Assembly: GCA_023678885.1 (NCBI GenBank)
Contig: CM043001.1
Coordinates: 28,525,867-28,589,866 of the forward strand
Reading direction: 5' to 3'
Source of the DNA: Pogostemon cablin
Lineage: Eukaryota > Streptophyta > Magnoliopsida > Lamiales > Lamiaceae
DNA length: 64,000 nucleotides
The first letter of the stretch is position 1; every line of letters begins with the position of its first letter. Shown one piece after another: positions 31,406 through 40,825 of this stretch. Position numbers and translations under genes: made by a program. A model generated the notes under the pieces. It saw only the letters and a list, made by a program, of their open reading frames with translations, was not told the DNA's origin and did no database searches.

Positions 31406-34096
31406 ATGGCAGCTTATGCAGCTGTAGCGTCCCTTATGAACACCATCGACGATATTCTGAATCATCCACTCCATTCATTTTCTCTTGACAAGGAAGAGTT
31501 TGAATCGCTCCACATGATTGTCGGTTTGTTGCTGGATTTTGTGGAGAGTTATAATCCTGGAGGAGGTGGTGAAGAAGAAGAGGCTTTGGAGAGCCTAATT
31601 GCATCTGAGGCTAATGCTGCTGAAAATGCAATTGATAGTCACGTAGCCTATCAAATTCTTTCAGGATCCAAGGGCGATCATGGACAAACAAGTTCGAGTT
31701 CTTGGCTTCAAGTAGTCCGTCAAATTCTTCTTGGATCCAACGGCTATGATCGTCTATCAATTTTGAGTTCTTTGCATCGAGTAATACAAGACATGAATGC
31801 TGTCAAGGAAAAGGTTGTGGTGTTTAAAGAAAGAAAGGAACTTGAGTATGTGCAACCCTCAAATTCATCCAAACCTCTTAGTCTTGGCTTTGCAACGAAT
31901 GACATGGTGGGATTTCAGGATGAGTTGGATCAACTTAAGGATGGGCTGACTGGACATCAATCCAATCTACAAATCGTCCCAATTGTCGAAATGGGAGGAA
32001 TTGGTAAGACTACTTTAGCAGCAAATGTTTATAAAAGTTCACTTGTGTCTGAATGTTTTGATGTTCGTGCTTGGGTCACTATATCTCAAAATTATAGTTT
32101 GAACAAAATTCTCTCTGAACTTGGATCTTGCATTGTTAACAAAGAAATGGATCTAGAATCTGAGGATTGTGATTTAGGATTAAAGTTATACCAAAGTTTG
32201 TATGGTAGAAGGTATTTAATTGTGTTAGATGATATGTGGAGTATTGAAGTTTGGGAAAAAGTGAAGTCTTTTTTTCCAGATAATGGTAATAGAAGTCGAG
32301 TTGTTATAACTTCAAGGATATCAAATATGGCTGCTCATCTGACCTCATCTTCCTTGGACATGAAGCTCTTAGACGTGGATAATTGTTGGAAGCTGTTTTG
32401 TAGAGAGGTGTTTCTAGGAGATGGTTGCCCGCCTGAACTTGAAGAAATCGGAATGAATATTGTTGGAGAATGCAAGGGGCTTCCTCTATCGATTATGGTG
32501 GTTGGGGGCCCTCTCCGTAGCTCCCCAAGGACAGTGGAGCACTGGGAGAATTTGGCAAGAGATATAAAGTCATGTTTGATGTCGCGAAATGGCAACTGCT
32601 TGGATATACTGTCCTTGAGTTATTATCATCTCCCAGCCCATCTAAAACCCTGTTTTCTTCACATGGGAGTATTTAGAGAGGACGAAAAGATTCTTTTCTC
32701 ATATCTTATCAGATATTTAGTTGGTGAGGGGTTAGTGAGACCAAAAGATGGGAAAAGCTTGGAAGAGATTGCAGAGGATTACATAAAGGAGCTGGTTCAT
32801 AAGAATTTGATTTCAGTGGGTGGATGGAGGTGGAGTGGAAGAATCAAATATTTAAAGATGCACGATGTTGTCCGAGAAGTATGTCTAAGGATAGCTAAGA
32901 AAGACAAGTTTTTTTATGCGGTGAAGGTGATTAAATTTGAACGAGAATTTGTATATTACAATTTACTTCCACGAGTATTTGATTCTCTGCCGGACCCATC
33001 AGCATCACTTGCATGTAAATTCAGATCCATGGGGGGTTTGTTGCCTTTTAAATCTCGGTTTATGAGGGCATTGAATCAGCTTAATTTTAATACCTTGGAA
33101 ACTGATTTACAACAAGTTCACTTGCGGCGATTAGTTTTTATGCCTTCCTCATTGAATCCTGAGGAGTTCCCTTCGGAGCTTCCTTCATCATTATGCCTAC
33201 TCGGGAATCTGCAAACATTGATTATTACAGGATTTACAAGAATTCGTGCACCACCCGAGGTATGGCATATGAGACAACTCAGGCATCTCAAGATCAATGA
33301 CCTCCTCCTCCCTGATCCTCCTCCTACTCAAGATGAAGGTGATGCTCGTGTTTTGCCAAACCTGCAGAAGCTTTCAAGAGTAGTCAACTTCAGCTTCACT
33401 GAGGAAGTCTGTAAGAGACTCCCAAACATGAAGAAATTAGTTATGATGTACTCGGAGGAATGTCAAAAGTTGTACTGTCATCTCAACCACTTGCACAAGC
33501 TTCAATCACTCAACTGCTCATTTCATCAGAATCTGGAAAGAGGTGATTTGCTGGAGGGCCTCGTGTTCCCAACTTCGCTAAGGAAGTTGTCATTAGGAAA
33601 TAGTAGTCTTGATTGGGCAGACGTCAACAAAGTTGGTCGTATGCTGCCTCATCTTGAAGATCTCAGACTAGTTAAGGGAGCAGTGTTGGGAGCCGAGTGG
33701 GATAGTGAGGAGGGAGCATTCCCCAGTCTAAAATTCTTGCTAATTGGTTGTGGAGATCTGGTTAAGTGGACTGCTGAAAGCTTTGATGTCTTCCCAGTGC
33801 TGGAGAGGCTTGGTCTTCACCTTCTGAAGAAATTGGAAAAGATCCCTTCAGGTATGGGAGAGATGCATACACTCCAACTTCTGGATGTGAGTTGTTGCAG
33901 CAAGTCAGCCGCCATTTCATCAATTGAGATACTGCTGCAACAACTGGATTTTGGAAATCAGGACCTCAAAGTTTCATTATACATAGAGAGCAAGGATGAG
34001 GAAAAGAGTTTGAGGAAAAAGGCACTATCAGAGGACTTCACACACAACAATTTCAATGTTTGCAATTATTATGATTATGCGACTTTTTTTAGGTAA
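31406..34096 (+). CDS. NLR6: CC-NB-ARC-LRR protein with an altered Walker A
   Basis: The reading frame is open for 896 residues from MAAYAAVASLMNTIDDI. The pre-P-loop part has 23 residues more than NLR1, from a 69-bp unit present twice (QILSGSKGDHGQ... and QILLGSNGYDR...; 31650-31790). The P-loop reads IVEMGGIGKTT: the first glycine of GMGGIGKT is glutamate at residue 195 (codon GAA, 31988-31990), while Lys201 and Thr202 are kept. Kinase-2 LIVLDDMWS, SRVVITSR, KGLPLSIMVVGG and KMHDVVREVCL (M485) are normal. The acidic LRR loop is DPPPTQDEGDAR. The tail ends DYATFFR, because a GGTAAAAAGG shift shortens the usual TFLG.. end. It may bind nucleotide poorly; this is inference. Confidence 0.9.
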   Translation: MAAYAAVASLMNTIDDILNHPLHSFSLDKEEFESLHMIVGLLLDFVESYNPGGGGEEEEALESLIASEANAAENAIDSHVAYQILSGSKGDHGQTSSSSWLQVVRQILLGSNGYDRLSILSSLHRVIQDMNAVKEKVVVFKERKELEYVQPSNSSKPLSLGFATNDMVGFQDELDQLKDGLTGHQSNLQIVPIVEMGGIGKTTLAANVYKSSLVSECFDVRAWVTISQNYSLNKILSELGSCIVNKEMDLESEDCDLGLKLYQSLYGRRYLIVLDDMWSIEVWEKVKSFFPDNGNRSRVVITSRISNMAAHLTSSSLDMKLLDVDNCWKLFCREVFLGDGCPPELEEIGMNIVGECKGLPLSIMVVGGPLRSSPRTVEHWENLARDIKSCLMSRNGNCLDILSLSYYHLPAHLKPCFLHMGVFREDEKILFSYLIRYLVGEGLVRPKDGKSLEEIAEDYIKELVHKNLISVGGWRWSGRIKYLKMHDVVREVCLRIAKKDKFFYAVKVIKFEREFVYYNLLPRVFDSLPDPSASLACKFRSMGGLLPFKSRFMRALNQLNFNTLETDLQQVHLRRLVFMPSSLNPEEFPSELPSSLCLLGNLQTLIITGFTRIRAPPEVWHMRQLRHLKINDLLLPDPPPTQDEGDARVLPNLQKLSRVVNFSFTEEVCKRLPNMKKLVMMYSEECQKLYCHLNHLHKLQSLNCSFHQNLERGDLLEGLVFPTSLRKLSLGNSSLDWADVNKVGRMLPHLEDLRLVKGAVLGAEWDSEEGAFPSLKFLLIGCGDLVKWTAESFDVFPVLERLGLHLLKKLEKIPSGMGEMHTLQLLDVSCCSKSAAISSIEILLQQLDFGNQDLKVSLYIESKDEEKSLRKKALSEDFTHNNFNVCNYYDYATFFR

Positions 34097-34324
34097 AAAG
34101 GGTATTAAAATAAAAGATTTATGATACAGTGTTATTTATTCAGAAAATTAATTTTGTATGATTGTAAACTTTAAGAACAAGTATTGCCAAATGAAAGTCA
34201 ATATTACATCCCTGGCAGTAAAGTTTAAGGTACATCATTTTTAATTTTTTAATATTTTTTGTAATTTGCGCTATTGATGGATCCAAAAGCTACTGCTGTG
34301 TTGCCCAAAATGCAAACGAAAACA

Positions 34325-34615
34325 TCTTTTAAGCCCAAAGTTTAAGTGGACTGTGGAAAGCTTTGATTTCTTCCTAGCGCTAAAGAAGCTTCATCTTCTC
34401 CATTTGAAGAAAAAAGAAAAAATCCCTTCAGGCATGAGAGTTAATGCAGCAAGGCGGCCGCCGTGTCATCAACTGAGGAACAACTGGATTCGGAAATGAG
34501 GAGCTTCAAGTTCAAGTCCTGGTAAGGAGTAAGGAGGAGGAAAATAGCTTCATGCGCAAGAATTTCAGGTTGCCAATTATAGTGATCTTGTGACTTTTCT
34601 TGAAGCTACTTAACT
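34325..34615 (+). pseudogene. NLR 3'-end remnant behind NLR6
   Basis: Pieces of the last LRRs and tail are recognisable: AAGTGGACTGTGGAAAGC, CTTCATCTTCTCCATTTGAA, TCATCAACTGAGGAACAACT, TTCATGCGCAAGAATTTCAG and CTTGTGACTTTTCTTGAAGC. Several small deletions break every frame. The same remnant, with the same odd preceding text (CTACTGCTGTGTTGCCCAAA), occurs behind NLR10 near 62000, so NLR plus remnant were duplicated as a unit. Confidence 0.8.
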
Positions 34616-34993
34616 ATATAATCACAGGATGTAACATCTATCATGCAACCATTAGTTATGTGCTTGCTTGTTTCACCTTAATTGTTAATATTAGTCTTTT
34701 GATTTCGAAATTTTACTTGTTTTTTTGGATCCCCAAACTCAGCCAAATTACACAAGCTTCAGTCATTGAACTGCTCATTTCATCAGAATCTGAAAAGAGG
34801 CGATTTTCTTGCGAGCCTCGTGTTCCCGACTGGGCTCAGGAAGTTGTCTTTACAGCATAGTCCTCTTCACTGGGCAGACCTCAACACATTTGGTCTTTCA
34901 TTGCCTCATCTTGAAGTTCTGAAACTACGCAACATGGGAACAGAGTGGGATACTGAGGAGGGAGCATTTGCCAATCTGAAATTCTGGCAAATT

Positions 34994-35354
34994 TGTAAAA
35001 AATCAAAGAAGAACAACAGATGATGATTTCTGTTGGCCCAAGATCTACACCAAGAATGGAAGATTTGACAAGAGAAAAGAACACCTCAAATAACAGAATA
35101 CAGAGTAGTGAGAAGTATTTGGAAGAAGTGGGTTTTCTACTACTCAACAACTGTACTTACAAAGCATTAATATACTACAATTAAGGACAATCTAGAACCT
35201 ACTAAAAAGTTCAAGAGACACCCGACAAAAACATAGATACATGAGAATAATTAATGTACTCTAGATAATTCTATTACAACAAATTAAACAAAGGATACTA
35301 GCCTCTAGATAGTTCTACTGCTTCTCCAAAAATTAACTTTATTAATTCTTCACA
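34994..35354 (-). repeat. 3' LTR of copia family B (361 bp)
   Basis: On the + strand it begins TGTAAAAAATCAAAGAAG and ends ATTAATTCTTCACA, so on the minus strand it runs TG..CA. It is identical to the 5' LTR except for GGAAGATT versus GGTAGATT. Confidence 0.95.
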
Positions 35355-35361
35355 CTCCCCC

Positions 35362-38136
35362 TTAAAGTAATTTTTTGGAAATCAACCCAAGCTTAGTACG
35401 AAGGAACTCAAATGCAGATTTCGGAAGGGACTTCGTGAATATATCAGCAATGTTTTCTTCGCTTCGAACCTCCAACGCACTAATAGTACCTTCAAGAACT
35501 TTCTCTCGGATAAAATGATGCTCGATTTCAATATACTTTGTTCTTGCATGACAAACCGGATTATTTGCAAGCTTGATTGCACTTTGATTATCTCCAAAAA
35601 CTGATATAGGCTTTGAGATAGGAAGACCAAGATCATGAATAAGCCTATGCAACCAAACACATTCTTGAGCAGCATGAGCGGAAGCTTTATACTCTGCTTC
35701 GGTTGTGGATAAGGAAACTGAATCTTGCTTCTTGCTACACCATGACACACTTGTGTCTCCAAAGAGAAAAACATATCCCGAAGTAGATCTTCGATCATCC
35801 AAATCACCTCCAAAATCAGCATCCACAAAACCAGTTAAAGATGCATCACTATCTTTCTTGAAGAATAAGCCCAAATCAAGAGATGAGTTAACATATTTCA
35901 AGATTCTCTTTGCAGCTTCTAGATGAGGCTTTCGTGGTGATTGCATAAATCTGCTAACATATCCAACTGAGAAAGCAATGTCCGGCCTCGTTATGGTTAA
36001 GTATATCAAGCTTCCAACAAGAGCCCGATACGGTTGAGGATTTTTAAGAAGTGATCCCTCTTCACGCCTTAACTTTGTATGTACTTCAAGAGGAGTCGAG
36101 CACTTCTTACATTGATTCAAACCAAAACGCTCAATCAATTTCTTTGCATAGCTTTCTTGAGTCACCAAGATTCCATTTTCCATATTCAAAACTTCTAAAC
36201 CAAGGAAATGATGCAACTCTCCCAACTTTTTTATTTCAAACCGTATCGCAAGCTCATCTTGAAGTTTTGCAACTTCAATTTCATCATTTCCTGTTCTTAT
36301 CATATCATCCACATACAAAAGAACCACCACATGCAAACTTCCTTGTTTTTTAACAAATAGACTTGAATCTGAATTGGATGCATGATAGCCACAAAATTGC
36401 AAATATTGAGAAATCTTTCCATACCATGCACGTGGCGCTTGCTTGAGCCCGTAAAGTGCTTTTTTAAGTTTGCAAACATAATTAGGATGCAAGTTAGAGA
36501 CATAACTTGGTGGCTGCTCCATGTAGATTTCTTTGTCAAGCTCCCCATACAAGAAGGCATTCTTCACGTCAAGTTGCCATAATTTCCAATTGTAGTGAGC
36601 TGCAAACGCTATTACAACTCGTACCGAAATCATTTTAGCCACAGGGCTAAAAGTTTCTTCATAGTCTTCCCCGTACTTTTGAGAAAATCCACGAGCAACC
36701 AGCATTGCCTTGTACCTTTCGATGCTTCCGTCAGGCTTCCGTTTAATTTTGTAAACCCATTTGCAAGAGATAGGTTGCACATCTCTTGGCTTAGGAACAA
36801 GACTCCAAGTTTCATTCCTTTTGAGAGCATCAATTTCAGCATCCATAGCGAGTATCCATTCTTTGCTCTTTTCAGCTTCCTCAAAAGTATAAGGTTCTTC
36901 ATCATCAATTGGACCTGCAAAGAAGCATGCATATGTGCTGATGAAGTTTTCGTCTCTATAGCGGACTGGCTTGACAACGTTTCTTCTTGGTCTCTCTATA
37001 TTAGTTTCTGATGCACCATCTATCTGCTCCATAATTGTGCCCTCCATTTCATTTATTGGGCTCCCCCTCTCACTGTGCTCCTCCATGTTATTACTTGGAC
37101 TCCCCCTCTCACATTGCTCCGTGTCGAAACCAACTGGGCTATTTGAATGAGAATTGCCCATAGGTAATTCAATCATGTTAACCTTGTCAGTTTCATCTTC
37201 TTTGTAATAATTGGAGACTTCATCAAAGACGACATCCCGTGAGACAACATATAAATGTGTCTTCGGATCCATGCATCTCCAGCCCTTTTTCCTTTCATCA
37301 TAACCAACAAAGATGCATTTTCTTGCCTTTGCATCTAACTTGCTTCTTTGTGAATTAGGCACATGCACATAACAAATTGAGCCAAATACTCTCAAGTGTT
37401 TAACACTAGGCTTTTCTCCAAATAAAAGTTCATACGGCGACTTCATATTAATAGGAGAAAGAGGAGTTCGATTTATCACATATGATGCACATTTCATACC
37501 TTCTGCCCATAAGGCCTTGGGTAGATTCTTTGCATGTAGCCAACTCTTACAAGTCTCTGTTAGATGTCGGATCTTCCTCTTAGCCACCCCATTTTGTTGC
37601 GGTGTTTCGGCACAAGAAAGCTCTCTTTTGATTCCATTTTGACGACAAAACGTCAAGAATTGTTCCGAAGTGAATTCTCCACCATTGTCCGTCCGCAAAC
37701 GCTTGATTCTTGAACCAAGCTCACCTTCAATAGTTTCTTTGAATTCCAAGAACCTGCTAAATACTTCGGACTTTTGCTTCACAAAGTAAACCCATGTGTA
37801 TCTACTAAAATCATCAATGAATATGAGCATGTAAGAAAAACCAGAATAAGATTTAGTTCTTGTTGGACCCATTAAGTCACTGTGAATAAGCTCCAATGGT
37901 GCTGTACTTCGTGAGGAAGATCTATCAAAAGGAAGTCTATGAGCCTTCCCAAATTGGCATCCTTCACATACTTCTCCACCATAATTAAACAAATTCGGCA
38001 GCCCATTTACTAGATTCATTTTTACCATTACTTTCAATTTTTCCATGTTAAGATGCCCCAATCTAGCATGCCAAATGTTAGCATTATCATTACTACTCAT
38101 CTTATTGATATATGAGTCTGATGCCGATAAAACAAA
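35362..38136 (-). CDS. Copia family B pol: integrase, reverse transcriptase, RNase H
   Basis: The part downstream of the in-frame stop has no ATG until 38100; from there it is 912 codons. Domains in order: GAG-pre-integrase (WHARLGHLNMEKL), integrase core (LIHSDLMGP, LRTDNGGEF, then PQQNGVAKRKIR), reverse transcriptase (WQLDVKNAFLYGELDKEIYM, LYGLKQAPRAWY, YVDDM), RNase H (DADFGGDLDDRRSTSGYVF, STTEAEY, FGDNQSAIKLA). In the integrase the third acidic residue of D,D(35)E, normally in GVAERKNR, is lysine, so strand transfer should fail. The YVDD box of the reverse transcriptase is intact. It is normally made as one polyprotein with the gag part. Confidence 0.92.
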   Translation of the reverse strand, partial: FVLSASDSYINKMSSNDNANIWHARLGHLNMEKLKVMVKMNLVNGLPNLFNYGGEVCEGCQFGKAHRLPFDRSSSRSTAPLELIHSDLMGPTRTKSYSGFSYMLIFIDDFSRYTWVYFVKQKSEVFSRFLEFKETIEGELGSRIKRLRTDNGGEFTSEQFLTFCRQNGIKRELSCAETPQQNGVAKRKIRHLTETCKSWLHAKNLPKALWAEGMKCASYVINRTPLSPINMKSPYELLFGEKPSVKHLRVFGSICYVHVPNSQRSKLDAKARKCIFVGYDERKKGWRCMDPKTHLYVVSRDVVFDEVSNYYKEDETDKVNMIELPMGNSHSNSPVGFDTEQCERGSPSNNMEEHSERGSPINEMEGTIMEQIDGASETNIERPRRNVVKPVRYRDENFISTYACFFAGPIDDEEPYTFEEAEKSKEWILAMDAEIDALKRNETWSLVPKPRDVQPISCKWVYKIKRKPDGSIERYKAMLVARGFSQKYGEDYEETFSPVAKMISVRVVIAFAAHYNWKLWQLDVKNAFLYGELDKEIYMEQPPSYVSNLHPNYVCKLKKALYGLKQAPRAWYGKISQYLQFCGYHASNSDSSLFVKKQGSLHVVVLLYVDDMIRTGNDEIEVAKLQDELAIRFEIKKLGELHHFLGLEVLNMENGILVTQESYAKKLIERFGLNQCKKCSTPLEVHTKLRREEGSLLKNPQPYRALVGSLIYLTITRPDIAFSVGYVSRFMQSPRKPHLEAAKRILKYVNSSLDLGLFFKKDSDASLTGFVDADFGGDLDDRRSTSGYVFLFGDTSVSWCSKKQDSVSLSTTEAEYKASAHAAQECVWLHRLIHDLGLPISKPISVFGDNQSAIKLANNPVCHARTKYIEIEHHFIREKVLEGTISALEVRSEENIADIFTKSLPKSAFEFLRTKLGLISKKLL

Positions 38137-39387
38137 TCAATCGTTAACTCTCTTACCGGTGTGGACAACATCAGCTTTAAGAGTCTGGATATTTCGAAGA
38201 AACTTAACGTCCCGAGGTCCGAACAACACATAGTTTCCAGCATCTACCGCATTCGCCACCGAGAATAAGTTTTTCTTCATTCCTGGAACATGAAACACAT
38301 TCTGCAAAGTAATAGAATCTTCATGATTCTTGTTGATAACCACCGTGCCTTCATTCTCCACATAATGTATTGTATTGTCTGCTGTTACAATAGCATCATG
38401 ACCATGATATGATTGAAGATTGAAGAACTTGGACTTGTCTCCAGTAAGATGATGTCCACAGCCAGAGTCGACGATCCAATCTTTGTCGAAGTTGATGGAT
38501 GTCATGGCATCTACTGCTCTTGTTTCTGCCATAAAACACTTGCCCCAATCTTCTTCACCTTCTTCCAATTTAGTTTCAACCATATTGCTCCCTTTTAATT
38601 TGGCTCGACAAAACTTCTTAATATGCCCTGGTCTATTGCACCGATAACACTTGATAATCTTCTTTTCAGAAGTACTTGATTTCACTCCGTCTTCATTAGA
38701 GCTGAAATTTTCGGGGCTGTTCTTCTTCTTAAAATATTTATTTTTCGCCATGAGAGCATTCCCTTCTCCTCCTTTGATTGAGACTTCAGCCATTTGCTTT
38801 GCTAGAGATTCTTGTGAAGACAGCAGATTCTCAAATTCCTCCAAAGATGGTTGTTGAGCCCATCCTTGAATCGACGTAACATACGGAGTGTATTCTGGCT
38901 TTAGTCCTCGAATAATAGTTCTCCTTATACGAGCATCAGAGATTGCCTCATCTGGGTTGAGAAGAGAAATTTCCGAGCAAAGATTTTTTATTTTCATAAA
39001 GTACTCTACAATAGACAGGTTACCTTGTGTTGTGTTTGCAAGTTCATTCTCCAAAACTTGCAGTCGAGCCTCATCCTTCTTGTTGAACAATCTGTCAAGA
39101 GTTTTCCAGATTTCATGGGCAGATTTACATCGCATGATATGGTCAAACAAGTTGGGCGAAATCGATCTCTTCAATGTGAACTCAGCCTTCGCATTGAGCT
39201 GCTTCCATTTCTTGCGTGCATCAGCATTTGCGGGAGTATCTTCTGGAGCTGTTTTGTTATCTCCATCCACCACATCCCACAAGTCTTCACCAATAAGGTA
39301 AGACTCCATACATGTCTTCCAGATCCTATAGTTGGACTGGTTCAGTAACTCCATGCCAAGTCCACCCACACGACCGCTCACGTCCAT
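38137..39387 (-). CDS. Copia family B gag-protease
   Basis: ATG at 39387 (MDVSGRVGGLGMELLNQSNY) opens 416 codons. The UBN2-type gag core includes DLWDVVDGD and SPNLFDHIMRCKSAHEIWKTL. A CCHC zinc knuckle CYRCNRPGHIKKFC and the aspartic protease motif WIVDSGCGHHLTG follow. The frame ends with TGA at 38139-38137, after VND; the same frame continues directly into pol. A single stop thus separates two parts that are one ORF in most copia elements. Read-through or a recent inactivating change are both possible. The upstream GTG start that would add three residues is not preferred. Confidence 0.9.
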   Translation of the reverse strand: MDVSGRVGGLGMELLNQSNYRIWKTCMESYLIGEDLWDVVDGDNKTAPEDTPANADARKKWKQLNAKAEFTLKRSISPNLFDHIMRCKSAHEIWKTLDRLFNKKDEARLQVLENELANTTQGNLSIVEYFMKIKNLCSEISLLNPDEAISDARIRRTIIRGLKPEYTPYVTSIQGWAQQPSLEEFENLLSSQESLAKQMAEVSIKGGEGNALMAKNKYFKKKNSPENFSSNEDGVKSSTSEKKIIKCYRCNRPGHIKKFCRAKLKGSNMVETKLEEGEEDWGKCFMAETRAVDAMTSINFDKDWIVDSGCGHHLTGDKSKFFNLQSYHGHDAIVTADNTIHYVENEGTVVINKNHEDSITLQNVFHVPGMKKNLFSVANAVDAGNYVLFGPRDVKFLRNIQTLKADVVHTGKRVND

Positions 39388-39464
39388 TTGAGGCACCGAT
39401 CAAATCCTCCACCAAGAGATCTTGACACACGATATCTCCAAGAACCCTTATGGCTCTGGTACCA

Positions 39465-39825
39465 TGTAAAAAATCAAAGAAGAACAACAGATGATGATTT
39501 CTGTTGGCCCAAGATCTACACCAAGAATGGTAGATTTGACAAGAGAAAAGAACACCTCAAATAACAGAATACAGAGTAGTGAGAAGTATTTGGAAGAAGT
39601 GGGTTTTCTACTACTCAACAACTGTACTTACAAAGCATTAATATACTACAATTAAGGACAATCTAGAACCTACTAAAAAGTTCAAGAGACACCCGACAAA
39701 AACATAGATACATGAGAATAATTAATGTACTCTAGATAATTCTATTACAACAAATTAAACAAAGGATACTAGCCTCTAGATAGTTCTACTGCTTCTCCAA
39801 AAATTAACTTTATTAATTCTTCACA
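39465..39825 (-). repeat. 5' LTR of copia family B (361 bp)
   Basis: Its borders are set by the adjoining TGGTACCAGAGCCA primer site and by the AAATT target duplication at 39826-39830. One mismatch separates it from the other LTR. Confidence 0.95.
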
Positions 39826-40177
39826 AAATTAGTTGTGACGATCTGGTTAAGTGGACTGCTGAAAGCTTAGATTTCTAAAGAAACTTCATCTTCTACATCT
39901 GAAGAAGTTGGAAAAGATCCCTTCAGGTATGGGAGAGATACACACGCTTCAGTATCTGTACGTGAGTTATTGCAGCGAGGCAGCCGCCGTGTCATCAACT
40001 GAGATACTGGAAGAACAGTTGGATTTCGGAAATGAGGAGCTTCAAGTTCAAGTCTTGTTAAGGAGTAAGGAGGAAGAAAAGAGTTTTATGGAAAAAGTGG
40101 AAACAAAGAGCTTCATGCACAAGAATTTCAGGGTTGCCAATTATAGTGATTTAGTGACTTTTCTTGAAGCTTCTTGA

Positions 40178-40402
40178 CGAAAAGATTGGACTAGTAAAAA
40201 AATTTGTTGCTGAGGGGTTTGTGAGACCAAAGAAAGGCCAAAGCTTTGAAGAGGCTGCAGATGATAACATAAAGGGCCTGATTGACAAGAATTTGATTTT
40301 TGTAGGCAGAAGGAGATGGATGGGAAGAACTATATACATAAAGCTGCATGATCTTGTAAGAGAAGTATATGTGTTAGGATACATGAGAAAGACAAACTTT
40401 TA
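40178..40402 (+). pseudogene. NLR ARC2 fragment
   Basis: The fragment begins GACGAAAAGATT, the codons after RNBS-D in NLR2/NLR6, and reads LVKKFVAEGFVRPKKGQSF through LIDKNLIFVGRRRW to KLHDLVREV, then loses homology (YVLGYMRKTNF, stop). It has LHD in place of MHD, as NLR7 does. It starts exactly where the preceding NLR tail stops, so two unrelated parts of NLR genes were joined by deletion or unequal exchange. Confidence 0.8.
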
Positions 40403-40825
40403 ATCTGCAATAAAATCTTATACCTACTAATTTTATATTATGTAACTTTCCATGCGAAAATCTTATGGCATGCTTGCTTATTCCGCTTCATAAATTTTTA
40501 TATTTGAGAAAGGGTTCTTTTCTTTTAGTTTTAAATATTCTAGGTGGCCTTGAAATAAATATATATGTTTGTTGTAGATGATTGTTTGATTTTTTTTTTT
40601 AAATTAATTTTGACAATGGAGACGGAAATCTTACTTGTATTGTGGGAAATATTTAATGAATTAAAGCATCATCATCTTCATCTAAGCACAAAAAAAAAGT
40701 CAGAAATCTGAATCCTCTGCCTAAACAAAAACCACATCTCATAATTCTAGTTTTCTGACAAGATTGATTCAACTGTACTTTATATCTTCTCTTCTTGAAC
40801 TTTAAAGAAAGATCAGAGGCTAGAA
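40403..40825. promoter_or_regulatory. NLR7 upstream region and conserved leader
   Basis: The region 40440-40660 carries the distal motifs (GCTTGCTTATTCCGCTT, GTTGTAGATGATTGTTTGAT, GACAATGGAGACGG). The region 40675-40825 carries the leader (TCATCTAAGCACAAAA, AATCCTCTGCCTAAAC, CACATCTCATAATTCTAGTT, AAAGATCAGAGGCTAGAAATGGC). It is the same arrangement as before NLR4 and NLR9. Confidence 0.5.

Larger units (their letters stand above)
34994..39825 (-). mobile_element. Ty1/copia retrotransposon, family B (TNT1-94-like), young
   Basis: This 4832-bp element is flanked by AAATT on both sides (34989-34993, 39826-39830). The LTRs are 361 bp each and differ at one base (A/T). On the minus strand a PBS TGGTACCAGAGCCA (39464-39451) abuts the 5' LTR and a polypurine tract AAGGGGGAG (35363-35355) abuts the 3' LTR. 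The coding order is gag-protease then integrase-RT-RNase H. It lies antisense in an NLR fragment. Confidence 0.95.
34740..40177 (+). pseudogene. NLR LRR/tail fragment split by copia family B
   Basis: The part before the element (34740-34993) reads QLHKLQSLNCSFHQNLKRGD and on through FANLKFWQI. The part after (39831-40177) reads LVKWTAESLDF, a stop, then KKLEKIPSGMGEIHTLQYLY and the complete tail to TFLEAS. The CC, NB-ARC and first LRRs are missing. A TAA near 39878 and a small deletion near 39880-39890 break the frame. The tail end is immediately followed by an ARC2 piece of another copy. Confidence 0.85.

Noticed and set aside
35705..39348. Plus-strand ORFs across the family B element (for example 36595-37011, 38888-39301)
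   Set aside because: They are complements of gag and pol coding sequence.
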